From a virus, in IMG/VR virus record IMGVR_UViG_3300032288_001098, positions 1-61,273 of that record: 61,273 nucleotides of DNA; one strand, 5' to 3'. The notes beneath the pieces were generated by a model. The model worked only from the letters and a program-made list of their open reading frames with translations. It was not told where the DNA came from and did not search any database. Of this stretch, positions 17,367-26,760 are shown in pieces. Both the position numbers and the translations under genes were made by a program. Each line of letters starts with the position of its first letter. Within the stretch, counting starts at the first letter, position 1.

Positions 17367-19264
17367 CGTCTGCCATCCTGCCTGATGTCAATCCGGGGTG
17401 CGCCAAGCTGCCACGTAGTACCAAGTTGTGTTGATCCAATTCTGAAGATCATCTGCCGCCCGCGCACTCGCGTGTAAATCTGCCCGGTGAACTCCTCGGT
17501 GATCACGTATGTGGTGCCTTTGACCACGGCTTGGCTGGCATTATCAACAGAGCCACTGCCCGAGTTGTACAGGCCGTACAGGGTCATGTTGACCTGCGGC
17601 TGCTGGTTGGTGCTGCTCAGGGTTGAGTTGCTGAATGTCAGGTCGGGAAGAATTCTCCAAACAAAGCCAAAGTTGTGGCCATCACCAATATCAAACTCAG
17701 ACGACGAGATATATGACTCAATAGGAGTAGGAGTGGCTGTGGCATTGTCGTCAATACCGTCTTCATGTTGAACAATGTTGTTTAAATACGTTGCAGCAAT
17801 CGGGAAGTCCAGTAGGCCGGAGTCAAGCCATGCCGTGCGGGCTAAAGTTCCGTAGTACCAAGTGTTCTCCATGTAGTTGTACACCACATACTTGTCCACA
17901 GTGGTGGAGTTGGCCGAACAGTAGAACCACCATACTTCATTGAACCCTTCGTTTGTGCCCGAGAACACCTGAAGGTTCTGATCAAAATTGAAGTCGTTGA
18001 ACACATACCTGCGCAGATCGCAGTTGAGCGTTTGCACGCGACCGTCATACCGGTAGAACTTATCTACCCCCATCCAGAACAAAACACCAGATGCCAAGGC
18101 AACGGAGTTTGGGCTGGTGATCGAGATGTTGTCTCCAAGCAACTGTGAGCCCCAGACAACCGGTGGCCCAAGGTATTGAAGCGAATACACCGCAGAATCG
18201 GTGAATACCACAATCTCCTGACGGGTCTGGATGGCAGTAATGATCTCGGAGCCGTGGGACAGCCGCACACTGCCCGCCTGATTTGTGATGGCTGGTGTCC
18301 AAGTTCCATAATCTTCCTGATCCGACCAGCGAATTAGCATGGGGTCAAGCACCGCAGAGCCGTAATCGTTGGTGCCAAACACAATGACAAAGCGGGATGT
18401 GTCAGACACTGTGAAGTAGTTCTGCACCGATGGGGTATCTGCGTCCCCAACGGTGGTGATATTAAAGCCGGGTGTTCCTGTGCCGCCAGAGAAGTCCCAG
18501 TAGTACAAACCGCCGCCACGGGGGCCATAAAGCAGGTCTTCGCCGTAGTTGTATTGATTCCACAACCGCAGAGGGATTGGATCATTTGCGCTAGTTCCCC
18601 AAACCCCAGAACCCCAGCCACCTGCACCCCATCCAACCAAAGGAACCTGAATCGCGGGCCCCGTGTTGATTTGATAGTACGCTTGGACTGTTGCGCCGCC
18701 GTTGCCAGTGTCAGATGCGTTGGACAAAACCGGCAGGCCAGTGGTTGGGTCTTTCGCCTCAAATGTATAGGTGTTTGCGCTTACAACTGTAATTTGGTAT
18801 TCCTGCTCAAGCACCGCTTCGGTAATGTTTCCGCCCAAACCGCCGGGGCTGGTCACATTGGCAAACCGGACAAAGTCGCCCGTGATACGCCCATGCGCAG
18901 CATCGGTTACTGTGATGGTGGAACTAAATGGTGGAGTTGTAACCGCAGCAAATGGTCCGTTAAGGACAACAGGAGCGCCAGCCTCCAAAGGAGTAATGTC
19001 AAAGTACTGTCCACCCTGACACACATAAAACTTCAAATTGGTTCCAACCCCAACAAGATTGGCCCCGCCAAGGGTCACCCAGTTCCACAGGGAGCGGCAG
19101 ATACCAAGATATGTGTTTGGGTTAAAACGGGTCCATCCACCGATCTTTTCGGGGTTGCCCTGCCGAAAGCGAATCTTGTCGCACTCATACCACCCGCCTT
19201 CGGTGGTGTAGCGGGTGTTTTCTCGGTTGACACCGGGTTTAAACAGAGTTTTCTGGAGTGGCAT
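17363..19264 (-). CDS. tail stabilisation / tail tube-like protein (P22 gp10-like)
   Basis: A 633-residue protein starting KTLFKPGVNRENTRYTTEGGW and CDKIRFRQGNPEKIGGW, which is the characteristic N-terminus of P22 gp10-type tail stabilisation proteins in podoviruses. The remainder is strand-rich with repeated Trp/Tyr/Gly clusters (LYYWDFSGG, WFYCSANS, ENTWYYG), as expected for a beta-propeller hub. It would close the portal after packaging. GTTTAAAC at 19237 encodes Phe-Lys at residues 8-9. Confidence 0.8.
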   Translation of the reverse strand: MPLQKTLFKPGVNRENTRYTTEGGWYECDKIRFRQGNPEKIGGWTRFNPNTYLGICRSLWNWVTLGGANLVGVGTNLKFYVCQGGQYFDITPLEAGAPVVLNGPFAAVTTPPFSSTITVTDAAHGRITGDFVRFANVTSPGGLGGNITEAVLEQEYQITVVSANTYTFEAKDPTTGLPVLSNASDTGNGGATVQAYYQINTGPAIQVPLVGWGAGGWGSGVWGTSANDPIPLRLWNQYNYGEDLLYGPRGGGLYYWDFSGGTGTPGFNITTVGDADTPSVQNYFTVSDTSRFVIVFGTNDYGSAVLDPMLIRWSDQEDYGTWTPAITNQAGSVRLSHGSEIITAIQTRQEIVVFTDSAVYSLQYLGPPVVWGSQLLGDNISITSPNSVALASGVLFWMGVDKFYRYDGRVQTLNCDLRRYVFNDFNFDQNLQVFSGTNEGFNEVWWFYCSANSTTVDKYVVYNYMENTWYYGTLARTAWLDSGLLDFPIAATYLNNIVQHEDGIDDNATATPTPIESYISSSEFDIGDGHNFGFVWRILPDLTFSNSTLSSTNQQPQVNMTLYGLYNSGSGSVDNASQAVVKGTTYVITEEFTGQIYTRVRGRQMIFRIGSTQLGTTWQLGAPRIDIRQDGRR

Positions 19265-19292
19265 GTGGTACCTCTGAGGTGTATTTTCGCAC

Positions 19293-19796
19293 TCAACTCA
19301 GAAAAAGGGAACGCTCTGCTTGGCGGCGTTTAACCAATCCGGGCAGAACCTTGCCCCCGCCCTTGGTCCAGTCCATCAGGGCGTCAGCCGCCCCCTCCCA
19401 GTCATCGCGGTTGGCCCGCATCCTGATCTGGCTGCGCTGGAGGTTGCCTAAACCGGCGTTGAATGCAAAACTGACCAAAGCGTCAAAGCTGCCTTGACGG
19501 CCAAGTACGCCGGGAACAAGTCGAAGAACACCACGTTCAAACAGCGCGACATCATCACGGAATAGCTTGTCGATCTCGTTTTTCGTCCAAACACGGTTGT
19601 CCTCCGGCTTGAGGGGGTACTCGTTGCGAATCTGGCCCGTGTAGCCTTCCTTGCGGATTACGGGCAGGCGAATCTGGTCTTGGTACAGCACATGGCCGTA
19701 GCCAATCGTCCAGATGTGGGCGGGGCAAAGATACGGCCTGCTACGGAAACCCTCGTAGCGGTGCATCAGGTCTTCCCCGGCTTTAGACAGCTTCAT
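19293..19796 (-). CDS. GH24 endolysin (lysozyme/muramidase)
   Basis: A 167-residue T4-type/lambdoid R-type lysozyme that cuts the beta-1,4 bond of murein at lysis. Glu15 (YEGFR), Cys24 in the place of the T4 catalytic Asp20, and Thr30 (HIWTIGYGH) keep the E-(8)-D/C-(5)-T spacing of the family. Later conserved segments are SFAFNAGLGNL, DWTKGGGKVLPGLVKRRQAE. I chose ATG 19796 because GAGAAG precedes it and it overlaps the previous gene by 14 bases. No signal peptide is seen, so export depends on a holin. Confidence 0.9.
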   Translation of the reverse strand: MKLSKAGEDLMHRYEGFRSRPYLCPAHIWTIGYGHVLYQDQIRLPVIRKEGYTGQIRNEYPLKPEDNRVWTKNEIDKLFRDDVALFERGVLRLVPGVLGRQGSFDALVSFAFNAGLGNLQRSQIRMRANRDDWEGAADALMDWTKGGGKVLPGLVKRRQAERSLFLS

Positions 19797-19953
19797 CGTC
19801 TTCTCTGTCAAGACTTTCTTGAATCAACTGCTGCTTAACAAGCTCCAGCACGCCAATTACAGTTGCCATGTACAGCGATTCGTCGTACTTGTGAATGGCT
19901 TCAAGCAACTCATCAACCAGCCCGTCAGCAAGTTTTCCTTGGCTCAAGATCAT
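19783..19953 (-). CDS. small protein between holin and endolysin, 56 aa
   Basis: An acidic helical protein (MILSQGKLADGLVDELLEAI..., ending LDREDDEAV) that overlaps the preceding gene by ATGA and the endolysin start by 14 bases. Coupling on both sides makes it part of the lysis cassette. No membrane span or lipobox, so a spanin is unlikely; an accessory or regulator of lysis is a guess. Confidence 0.6.
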   Translation of the reverse strand: MILSQGKLADGLVDELLEAIHKYDESLYMATVIGVLELVKQQLIQESLDREDDEAV

Positions 19954-20453
19954 TTCTTGCCCCACTGCCTCGACCCAAACCAAAAGCCGATGATGCCCCC
20001 GAGCATCGCCATTTCGTCGTCGCTAAAGATCAGACTTGAATACTTTATGACATCATCAATGTTTTGGATCAGGCCGGAGTGCTGCCACAGATACCAAGCC
20101 ATGAAGGCGTTGATCGCCACAAGCTCGATTACGAAGATGTAGGTCACCGTGGGCCGGACAGTGCCGACGTAGTTGGCAACCCAACGGGAAGCCTTCTCCA
20201 GCACTTTCTCGTCGTGCTTGAGCGCGGCCTCAGTCATCCGGGCGTCAGTCTCCATCGCCACCTGATCGGTGCGGATTTCCTCCATCCGGGCCTGAGCCGC
20301 AAAGCCAGCCGCAGCCAGTTGCAGTTCCCGTTCCGTCTGGAGTTGCATCAGCGCCAGTTCATGCTTCTGGTCGGCCTTGGTCTGGAAGAACTCAAGGAGT
20401 TTGGGCAGGCCGCTGATCAGCAAGCCGCCGAGGGTAGAGAACAGGGATAGCAT
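19950..20453 (-). CDS. putative holin (3TM-type) with coiled coil
   Basis: A 167-residue protein with an N-terminal hydrophobic segment (LFSTLGGLLISGLPKLLEFF), a long charged helix (ADQKHELALMQLQTERELQ), a clear membrane span (VTYIFVIELVAINAFMAWYL, about 102-121) and a third hydrophobic segment (MLGGIIGFWFG) before a basic end. This order resembles 3TM holins of P22-like phages. The neighbour is the endolysin. Confidence 0.65.
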   Translation of the reverse strand: MLSLFSTLGGLLISGLPKLLEFFQTKADQKHELALMQLQTERELQLAAAGFAAQARMEEIRTDQVAMETDARMTEAALKHDEKVLEKASRWVANYVGTVRPTVTYIFVIELVAINAFMAWYLWQHSGLIQNIDDVIKYSSLIFSDDEMAMLGGIIGFWFGSRQWGKK

Positions 20454-20454
20454 T

Positions 20455-20919
20455 TCACTTCTCCAGCATGAAAGAGAGGTTTTCGTGGCGAGGGTACGTC
20501 ACCACCCGTTCGCCTTCGGGGCATTTGTACTTGATGATAGCCGTCAGGGTGGCTTTACCGGGCGCTACGGTTTCTTTGTCAGACAGCTTCAGTTGGTACG
20601 CGAAGGTGTCAATTTGATCGCCCGCTGGGCCAGTGAACTTGCTGGTTGACGGCGTGGCATCGTGCATCATCCCTGCTGCGTCTCTTACCGTGGGGGTAAA
20701 AGCCTCCACGGAGCAATCGTCGCGCCTCTTGATGCGAGCCACAGTCACATTAATCGGCTGACCAATTTTGGCTGCGGGAATCTTAAAATGATCAGGTGCC
20801 CACTCAATAATGGGCCTTTGGAACCAGCCAAACTTGTCTCCAGCAGTGTAGCCGCCAACCAACAACGCAAATGTTGCGGTGACAAACTGCACAACAGGCG
20901 TCAGCTTTGGAAGTTCCAT
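20455..20919 (-). CDS. membrane-anchored periplasmic-type protein of lysis region
   Basis: A 154-residue protein with one N-terminal hydrophobic span (VQFVTATFALLVGGYTAG) and a soluble beta-rich remainder with two Cys (DDCSVEAF and YKCPEGE) that could form a disulfide in the periplasm. It lies directly upstream of the holin. A spanin-like or superinfection role is possible, but I recognise no family. Confidence 0.55.
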   Translation of the reverse strand: MELPKLTPVVQFVTATFALLVGGYTAGDKFGWFQRPIIEWAPDHFKIPAAKIGQPINVTVARIKRRDDCSVEAFTPTVRDAAGMMHDATPSTSKFTGPAGDQIDTFAYQLKLSDKETVAPGKATLTAIIKYKCPEGERVVTYPRHENLSFMLEK

Positions 20920-21335
20920 TACCCTTCTTTCTTGGCGGTGACCACATCGTCACCCTTGCGAACCGTTACCCGATCACCCTCAACATCCACACGCATAGGC
21001 TGCTCGGGGCGGTCCAGCCGGTCAAGGCGCTCGATCAAGGACTTGATCACCTCAAACTCGGGCTTTTCTTCCTTGGTGGAAGCGCCTGCGATGCCGTTGA
21101 GCATGGAGATCAGGGCCGTCAAAGCGGCACCCAAAAGCCCCATGACAGCGGCAATCTTCTCATTCTCCAGCACGATGGAGGCCGTCACGCCGATGATGAC
21201 GATCAGGGTAATGTAGAACAACCCCTGCTTGCCGATAGCCTTGCCAGCCACATCTTTGGCGGAGGATTGGGACTCAAGCCGATTGAGTTCGGCTCGGGCT
21301 TTTTCCTTGAAGATTCTCAGTTCGTTGTCATCCAT
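20919..21335 (-). CDS. two-span membrane protein, holin-like
   Basis: A 138-residue protein with an N-terminal charged helix, two adjacent membrane spans (GLFYITLIVIIGVTASIVL at about 38-56 and AAVMGLLGAALTALISML at about 62-79) and a charged C-terminal tail with VRKGDDVVTAKKEG. Stop and start of neighbours overlap by one base (TAATG). Two spans with charged flanks beside a lysozyme cassette suggest a second holin or antiholin. Confidence 0.6.
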   Translation of the reverse strand: MDDNELRIFKEKARAELNRLESQSSAKDVAGKAIGKQGLFYITLIVIIGVTASIVLENEKIAAVMGLLGAALTALISMLNGIAGASTKEEKPEFEVIKSLIERLDRLDRPEQPMRVDVEGDRVTVRKGDDVVTAKKEG

Positions 21336-21338
21336 GAT

Positions 21339-21752
21339 TTAAAAATCTGCGGGAGTTATTGGAACCCAAGATAGAGTGGGCTCACTCCATCTATAACCCA
21401 TAACACCTTGAGGCCAAGGCTTGGCTGGTTGAGGTATCGGCGCTTCCCACAAATAGGAAAAGCCGTTCATTACCCAAGAGGGGTAGGGCTTTTTAGGAGT
21501 AAAGCCCGGACCTCCCGGCCCGTTTGGTAACCATGTGTATCCAACGCCAGCAAAGTTCTTCCTAAATGCTTTGCTTTGATCAGGATCGGGCGTTATGGTA
21601 TTTGGGATGTAGTAAATGCCGCCACGAGTGTTGTAGCTTGTCTGTATCCACTTGGATGGATCACCCCAAATACCAGTGTTAATCTCGTCCTGATCTATTA
21701 CCAGAACCTGCAACACAGTATTGCTGTCATTGATTTGAGCAAAGTGAGCCAT
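21339..21752 (-). CDS. conserved tail-region protein (MAHFAQINDSN type)
   Basis: A 137-residue protein beginning MAHFAQINDSNTVLQVLVID and containing WIQTSYNTRGG and GYTWLPNGPGGPGFTPKKPYPSW. This is a well-known uncharacterised family in tailed phages, usually coded beside tail fibres. Its job is not known to me; a fibre-associated structural role is likely from context. Confidence 0.7.
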   Translation of the reverse strand: MAHFAQINDSNTVLQVLVIDQDEINTGIWGDPSKWIQTSYNTRGGIYYIPNTITPDPDQSKAFRKNFAGVGYTWLPNGPGGPGFTPKKPYPSWVMNGFSYLWEAPIPQPAKPWPQGVMGYRWSEPTLSWVPITPADF

Positions 21753-21754
21753 GA

Positions 21755-22696
21755 TCAGGTAGTAAATGTGCCAGAAGAGTTAAACGTGTGGTATGTGTAA
21801 CCGCCGCTTTGAGTAATTGTTCCTCCGGTGGCTTGAGGGGTTCCTGCGTAGCGAATAACCACAACTCCAGAGCCGCCCGCATACCCGTTTACACCATCAC
21901 CGCCGCTGCCACCGCCACCCCTATTGGCTGTGCCTGACGATCCAGAACCTCCGCCGCCTGCGCCACCAGCCCCCTGTGAATAGGTTGTGGTCACGTAATA
22001 ATTGCCCGGAATGTAAAACAGGAGGTACAGACCAAGCCCACCACCACCGCCTGCGTAGGTTGTTCCGTTGCTCCACGTTGTTCCTGCGCCGCCAGCTCCA
22101 CCCACTGCGCCAGATACGGACTGACCCGCCGCATTTGCACCGCCACCACCTCCAGAGCCGCCAAAGGCTTCAATATAATCAGGTGGGTTGTTGCTGAGGT
22201 AATACCCTGTACCACCGGAATTTCCTTGACCAGAGGTGCCCGCACCTGCCGAGTTGTCCGCAGGAGAACCGCCAGCCCCAGAACCACCGCTTCGTGTTCC
22301 TGAACCACATCCGCCGCCAGATGAAGTCAGCGAGTTAAATGTAGAGTTTGAACCAACACTAAAACCATCAGCGCCACCAGCACCAACCGTGACTGTAAAT
22401 GCCTGCGATCTGGCCAGAGCTGCGCTTCCAGTTCTATAGCCGCCAGCCCCGCCTCCGCCACCATAAGAAAAAGTCTCAAAATTCTCCGCTCTTCCACCGC
22501 CGCCACCAGCAACAACAAGATATTCAACCGACAAAGTATTGGCTTTGCCACGCAGATTGTTCATGCTGATCGTGCCTGTGGGCACACCGGCAAGCGTCCT
22601 GACGTTAGTTTGGTTCAGGGAGATCGTGGTTGTTGACGCCAAGTTTAACTCGACGTTGACCTGCGACATTGATATGGTACCGGTTGGCAGTGCCAT
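21755..22696 (-). CDS. glycine-rich tail tip/fibre protein
   Basis: A 313-residue protein with an N-terminal phage motif repeated twice (LPTGTISMSQVNVEL and VPTGTISMNNLRGKAN), then a long Gly/Ala/Ser region with GGGGG runs, ending GSGVVVIRYAGTPQAT and YTYHTFNSSGTFT. Glycine-rich C-terminal domains of this kind fold as polyglycine-II bundles in receptor-binding proteins. It is likely a host-contact protein of the tail. Confidence 0.7.
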   Translation of the reverse strand: MALPTGTISMSQVNVELNLASTTTISLNQTNVRTLAGVPTGTISMNNLRGKANTLSVEYLVVAGGGGGRAENFETFSYGGGGGAGGYRTGSAALARSQAFTVTVGAGGADGFSVGSNSTFNSLTSSGGGCGSGTRSGGSGAGGSPADNSAGAGTSGQGNSGGTGYYLSNNPPDYIEAFGGSGGGGGANAAGQSVSGAVGGAGGAGTTWSNGTTYAGGGGGLGLYLLFYIPGNYYVTTTYSQGAGGAGGGGSGSSGTANRGGGGSGGDGVNGYAGGSGVVVIRYAGTPQATGGTITQSGGYTYHTFNSSGTFTT

Positions 22697-22706
22697 GCTC
22701 TACCTC

Positions 22707-23588
22707 TTACGGCGTGCCGTATGCGGTTACGTTGTCTTTTGCTGTGATAGCACCTGCCGTGGTCACCGAGAAGATCGTTACGCCCCCCGACTTGATGACC
22801 AATTTACCGCTCTCCTCCAAAATGGTGAAGTTGGTTGTTGTTACTTGATTGACATTGCCAGAAAGCGTCAAATTGCCTGTGGAAGTTACCGTTCCGCCCA
22901 GCGTGAGGCCGCTTGTGGTGCCTGTGCCGCCGACAGATGTAACGGTTCCGCTACCAGTGCCAGCCCCGATGGCCGTCCTAAAATCTGCGGCATTGAGTGC
23001 GGTCACGGTGTTGTCTGCATTTAAACGAACAAACGTAACGGCGCTGGGATTGGTGAGTGTAAACAGGTTTGCGCCCACCGTGGTGGCACCGAGGTTTGTG
23101 CGGGCGGAAGAGGCTGTAGAAGCTCCTGTCCCGCCATCTGCTATTGCAAGGTCGGTATCCAACACCAAAGAGGACAGATAGTTGATGGGCAAGCCAACAT
23201 CTGTGGCGTCGTTGTAGACAAATGTGCGTTTTCCCGCAGGGACAGTAACGCCAGTCTGGCCCGTAACTTTGACCGTGATTGCGTAGCTTGAGTTATTGAG
23301 AATGATGTAAGGCTTCTCAATCGCTGGCACATTGAGTGTTCCGGCTGCGCTCAGTGCTGCCGAGTCAATCTTCAGGCACAGTGCCCGAGCGTCCTGCGCG
23401 GTGTTGACATTGGCAAGGGTCAGGGTACAGACGTTGGCGGTGAAGTCGCCGGAAACCAACGTGGCCATGCCCACAATGGCCTGCTCGATGGCCGTCCCAA
23501 TGTTGGTGTTGGTGGTGTTACCCCATGTGCCGGACTGTTCGCCCGTGCCGATGAGTTCAAACTTCAGACTTGAGAACGTGCTGGACAT
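22707..23588 (-). CDS. tail fibre/baseplate-type structural protein
   Basis: A 293-residue beta-rich protein beginning SSTFSSLKFELIGTGEQSGT and WGNTTNTNIGTAIEQAI, an N-terminus typical of podovirus fibre proteins. A middle segment ADGGTGASTASSARTNLGA is the repeat-like fibre shaft motif seen in many tail fibres. It contains an ATTTAAAC variant of the iterated palindrome at 23019. Confidence 0.7.
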   Translation of the reverse strand: MSSTFSSLKFELIGTGEQSGTWGNTTNTNIGTAIEQAIVGMATLVSGDFTANVCTLTLANVNTAQDARALCLKIDSAALSAAGTLNVPAIEKPYIILNNSSYAITVKVTGQTGVTVPAGKRTFVYNDATDVGLPINYLSSLVLDTDLAIADGGTGASTASSARTNLGATTVGANLFTLTNPSAVTFVRLNADNTVTALNAADFRTAIGAGTGSGTVTSVGGTGTTSGLTLGGTVTSTGNLTLSGNVNQVTTTNFTILEESGKLVIKSGGVTIFSVTTAGAITAKDNVTAYGTP

Positions 23589-23622
23589 GCTGGCCCCTTT
23601 GGTGCTGGGTTAATTTTAAGAC

Positions 23623-24093
23623 TTATGGAGTCTCATTGCTAGTCGCTGGCGTGTTCAAAATGGCATCAGCCTCGGCCTGCGTCAGACGAAAAACATCTGG
23701 GAAAGCAGCATTGGTCATCATGGTCACATAGTCCACGGTTTCCTGCGCCTTGAGGTCCACATTGCTCACCACGCCCAGACGGTTGTTGGCCGTAATCAGC
23801 AGTGACCGCAGACTGTACAGGTCATCGCCAGTGACACCAAGAGAGGCCGCATAGCCCGAGTCAGTGAGGAATAGCGTTGCCAGATCGTACTTGGTGGAAA
23901 CGCCATTGGCCGTCAGCGGGAAGCGGTTTTGCATGGCATTGCGGGTAATGATCCAAGTTGGTGCTGGAGTTGGGGCCGGTGGCTCAGGAACCTCGCGGTA
24001 ATTACCATCCGGGTAGTTGGCCTGCATGAATTCGGGGTCAGCCACGATGGTATTCGTGACATCGCCCTGTGGATCAAGGATTTCGTAAATCAT
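23623..24093 (-). CDS. tail-fibre-associated protein, 156 aa
   Basis: The protein begins MIYEILDPQGDVTNTIVAD with a Pro-rich linker (PEPPAPTPAPTW) after residue 35 and ends with VFRLTQAEADAIL. It resembles small fibre-assembly or fibre-attached proteins in order and composition. No catalytic motif is visible. Confidence 0.55.
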   Translation of the reverse strand: MIYEILDPQGDVTNTIVADPEFMQANYPDGNYREVPEPPAPTPAPTWIITRNAMQNRFPLTANGVSTKYDLATLFLTDSGYAASLGVTGDDLYSLRSLLITANNRLGVVSNVDLKAQETVDYVTMMTNAAFPDVFRLTQAEADAILNTPATSNETP

Positions 24094-24102
24094 GTTTGCC
24101 TC

Positions 24103-24912
24103 TTAACTGATGAACCACTCAATGATGACGCCACCAACACCACCAGCGCCGCCAGCTCCGGTTGTTATAATGCCCCCACCACCGCCGCCACCAAAAGTTC
24201 CACCTGCACCGCCACTTGCGGTAGTGGCAGTGCCGCCAGCCCCGCCAGAAAAAAAGCCAGCTGCGTTACCAGCAATATCGCCTGTGCCACCCTGACCGTT
24301 TAAGGGCCTGTAGACAAGCGCAGTTCCATCCCAATACACATAAAACCCACCAAGAGGCAACAAAAGCCGACCATTTAAATTAGAAAGATTGCCGCTAGAT
24401 AACGGTATAAGCGAGGAATCAGGAAAAAGCCCAACACTACGAGTGCCGGTTGCAGGGGTAGTGCCGTACACGCCAACTGCGCCCCCTCCACTTGAGTTTG
24501 CGTTAGAAGCAGAGCCGCCGGTAACGTTCCATATAGTACCGCCCGAGGCTGTACCGCCAGCCGTTGTTCCGGTTGTTGTACCGCCCGATCCACCATTTGC
24601 GGTCATGGTAGTCAACCCTGTACCGCTGACGGATGTGTTGCCCCCAGCACCGCCGTTGGTGCTATTAGTTCCAGCAGCACCAGCAGCCCCAACAGTGATT
24701 GTCAAAGCCACGCCAGACGATAGCGTTACAAGCGTTTGCGCCAGCCCACCAGCGCCGCCACCCCTGCGTGTCCCACCACCGCCGCCACCACCACCACCAA
24801 TAGCAGTAATGAGGTATTTTGTTGCAAGCGGCGTAGTAAACGTGGTTGATGCCGTAAAAGCCTGCTGCATCGGAATGCCGTCAGTATTGAAAAACTGCGT
24901 CAAATTACTCAT
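24103..24912 (-). CDS. glycine-rich tail tip protein
   Basis: A 269-residue protein with FNTDGIPMQQAFTAS at the N-terminus, then a Gly-rich body (AIGGGGGGGGGTRRGGGAGG) and a hydrophobic end GGVGGVIIEWFIS. It resembles the other Gly-rich protein at 21755-22696 in style but not in sequence, so the tail carries at least two such putative receptor-contact proteins. Confidence 0.65.
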   Translation of the reverse strand: MSNLTQFFNTDGIPMQQAFTASTTFTTPLATKYLITAIGGGGGGGGGTRRGGGAGGLAQTLVTLSSGVALTITVGAAGAAGTNSTNGGAGGNTSVSGTGLTTMTANGGSGGTTTGTTAGGTASGGTIWNVTGGSASNANSSGGGAVGVYGTTPATGTRSVGLFPDSSLIPLSSGNLSNLNGRLLLPLGGFYVYWDGTALVYRPLNGQGGTGDIAGNAAGFFSGGAGGTATTASGGAGGTFGGGGGGGIITTGAGGAGGVGGVIIEWFIS

Positions 24913-24923
24913 TCAAATTCTCC

Positions 24924-25742
24924 TTAACCAAACACCCAGCCGCGAGTTGCGTCTGCGTAGACCAGCGTAACGGCGACGTTGGTTGTATTGAGGGTCATAT
25001 CTTCAGCCAACGACATGATGTTGCTGCCGTTGCGCCCGATAACCGCAGTAACGGTTCCGCTGCTGTTTTGAACCATCACAGTGTCGCCAGCAGTGGGTGT
25101 GGCTGGGAGTGTAAGAGTCAACGATGCGGTAAGTACATAGAACGTGCCAGCCGCAGCATTAGCGTTGCCACTGATAACGCTGACTGTTTGCCGGATGGTT
25201 TTGTTGGTCAAGGTCTGTGTGGCGCTATCGAGCACCACAGTGCCTGTGGCATCTGGAAGTGTGGCCGTTCGGGATAAAGACAGCGTGGTTGGAGTAATTG
25301 TTACCGCATAACCACTTGTTCCACCGGCCCGACCGGCAACAACTACAGCATCTTGCGTTGCCGCTGCTTGAGAACGGATGGCGTTAACAGCTTGAAATGT
25401 CTGCGCTGTGGTAAACGTATTTGCAGTACTTGTGGCTACTGAACGACTAGATGGGTATGTAACGAATACATCTTTTGTACCAACACTGAAGTTTACAAGG
25501 TTATTAAAATTGCTGGAAGAAAGAATCGTATCCCGCGACAAAGTAGTACCGGACGAAGTATATGTGCCGATCCCAACCTCCCATTCACTTGTAGTCTGCC
25601 CCGCAATACAGTAAAACGTATTGTTAGAGTCGCCAATCGCTGAAAACGACTGATACCCAATTGACGCTCCCAAGAGCGTGACTGTGCCCGTACCCGCCGT
25701 AGTGGTGGTTTCTTTTACCCGGTCTGCTACGACAAATGCCAT
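24924..25742 (-). CDS. tail fibre shaft protein
   Basis: A 272-residue protein beginning MAFVVADRVKETTTTAGTG, a common N-terminus in phage structural proteins, with SLSRTATLPDATGTVVL and TQTLTNKTI motifs (fibre shaft repeats also found in long tail fibres). Mostly beta sequence, rich in Thr and Ser. Part of the 21.3-27.9 kb fibre cluster. Confidence 0.7.
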   Translation of the reverse strand: MAFVVADRVKETTTTAGTGTVTLLGASIGYQSFSAIGDSNNTFYCIAGQTTSEWEVGIGTYTSSGTTLSRDTILSSSNFNNLVNFSVGTKDVFVTYPSSRSVATSTANTFTTAQTFQAVNAIRSQAAATQDAVVVAGRAGGTSGYAVTITPTTLSLSRTATLPDATGTVVLDSATQTLTNKTIRQTVSVISGNANAAAGTFYVLTASLTLTLPATPTAGDTVMVQNSSGTVTAVIGRNGSNIMSLAEDMTLNTTNVAVTLVYADATRGWVFG

Positions 25743-25751
25743 GATCTATCC

Positions 25752-26729
25752 TTACGTTGACATTTCCACATCAGTCCAATTCGGCGTTTGTGCGTTATCC
25801 ACATTTTGCCAAGTTGAAGACTGGCTGTCATCAATTAAAACCCAATTTGGATTCTGGCCATCATCAATCAAGGACCAGTAAAACGCCGCAAAACTTCCAA
25901 CTTGTCCTACCGCCTGCACACCCGTGATTGTCACAGTCCTTACCGAACTTACAGAACCCACCTCTGCACCGGCCTGCACCCCACTGATAGCGACGAGATA
26001 TGAGTAATTGACCGACCCAACTGCACCAACTGCCTGCGTGCCGGTAATCCCAATCTCTCGCAAACTGCCAACTGAGCCAACTGAGCCATATTCAATAACG
26101 CCAGTAACCGGCAGCAGCCTCGGTCCGACGGCCAAATTGCCAGCCTGACCTGCGGCCTCAACACCAACAAGCGTAGGTGAGGATTGAGTACCAACACTCC
26201 CAACCGTCCCAGTCGCTCCAACACCAGATATGGATACCGTATGAACCGGAGTTACCGTACCGGCATACAGATCGGCATGGTCACCAGAAATAGTGTTGCT
26301 TGGCGCAATACTAACCAGCCCCACAAAGCCCTCTGCCGATACGCTCGACAGCGTGGGCGATATGGTGACCGCCGCGATAGAACCAACTGCGCCGTTGGCT
26401 TGGACCCCGGAGCTTGCAAGCTGATGGTCTGGGGTTGCCGTCCCAAGCAGCCCGGATGCCGCAACGCCGGACAGGGCAATCGTTATGGAACCGCTGACAG
26501 AACCAACTGCCCCGCTGGCCTCAACCCCAGTGATGCCGTATGACTCTCCACCATTGACCGTTCCAACTTGCCCTTCGGCGGCTACACCCGTGAGTGCAAC
26601 TGTTAAAGAAACGCCAACATTACCGGTAGCGCCAGACGCCTGTACGCCCGTCAGAGCGACAGTAACATTTGCTCCCTCAACAAGCGAGGAAAACGGTGCG
26701 CCTGAGAATGGGGCTATTCCAAACGTCAT
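25752..26729 (-). CDS. repeat-containing tail fibre protein
   Basis: A 325-residue protein of which about residues 20-280 is a chain of degenerate repeats of 17-20 residues with pattern GVxAxGxVGxV (for example GVQASGATGNVG, GVAAEGQVGTV, GVEASGAVGSV). Each unit would form one strand turn, giving a fibrous shaft. The C-terminus has three short repeats DDGQNPNW, DDSQSSTW, DNAQTPNW. Repeat number is likely variable between relatives. Confidence 0.7.
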   Translation of the reverse strand: MTFGIAPFSGAPFSSLVEGANVTVALTGVQASGATGNVGVSLTVALTGVAAEGQVGTVNGGESYGITGVEASGAVGSVSGSITIALSGVAASGLLGTATPDHQLASSGVQANGAVGSIAAVTISPTLSSVSAEGFVGLVSIAPSNTISGDHADLYAGTVTPVHTVSISGVGATGTVGSVGTQSSPTLVGVEAAGQAGNLAVGPRLLPVTGVIEYGSVGSVGSLREIGITGTQAVGAVGSVNYSYLVAISGVQAGAEVGSVSSVRTVTITGVQAVGQVGSFAAFYWSLIDDGQNPNWVLIDDSQSSTWQNVDNAQTPNWTDVEMST

Positions 26730-26760
26730 GGCTACTCAGCGGGTTTGTCCCGCCGCCCTA

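Noticed and set aside
23600-23622. AGACT/AGTCT hairpin between tail genes
   Set aside because: Only five pairs and a T-poor tail; not convincing as a terminator.
24103-24125. CTGATGA at the end of the glycine-rich tail gene on the plus strand
   Set aside because: No GAA or pairing partners follow, and the transcribed strand is the other one.
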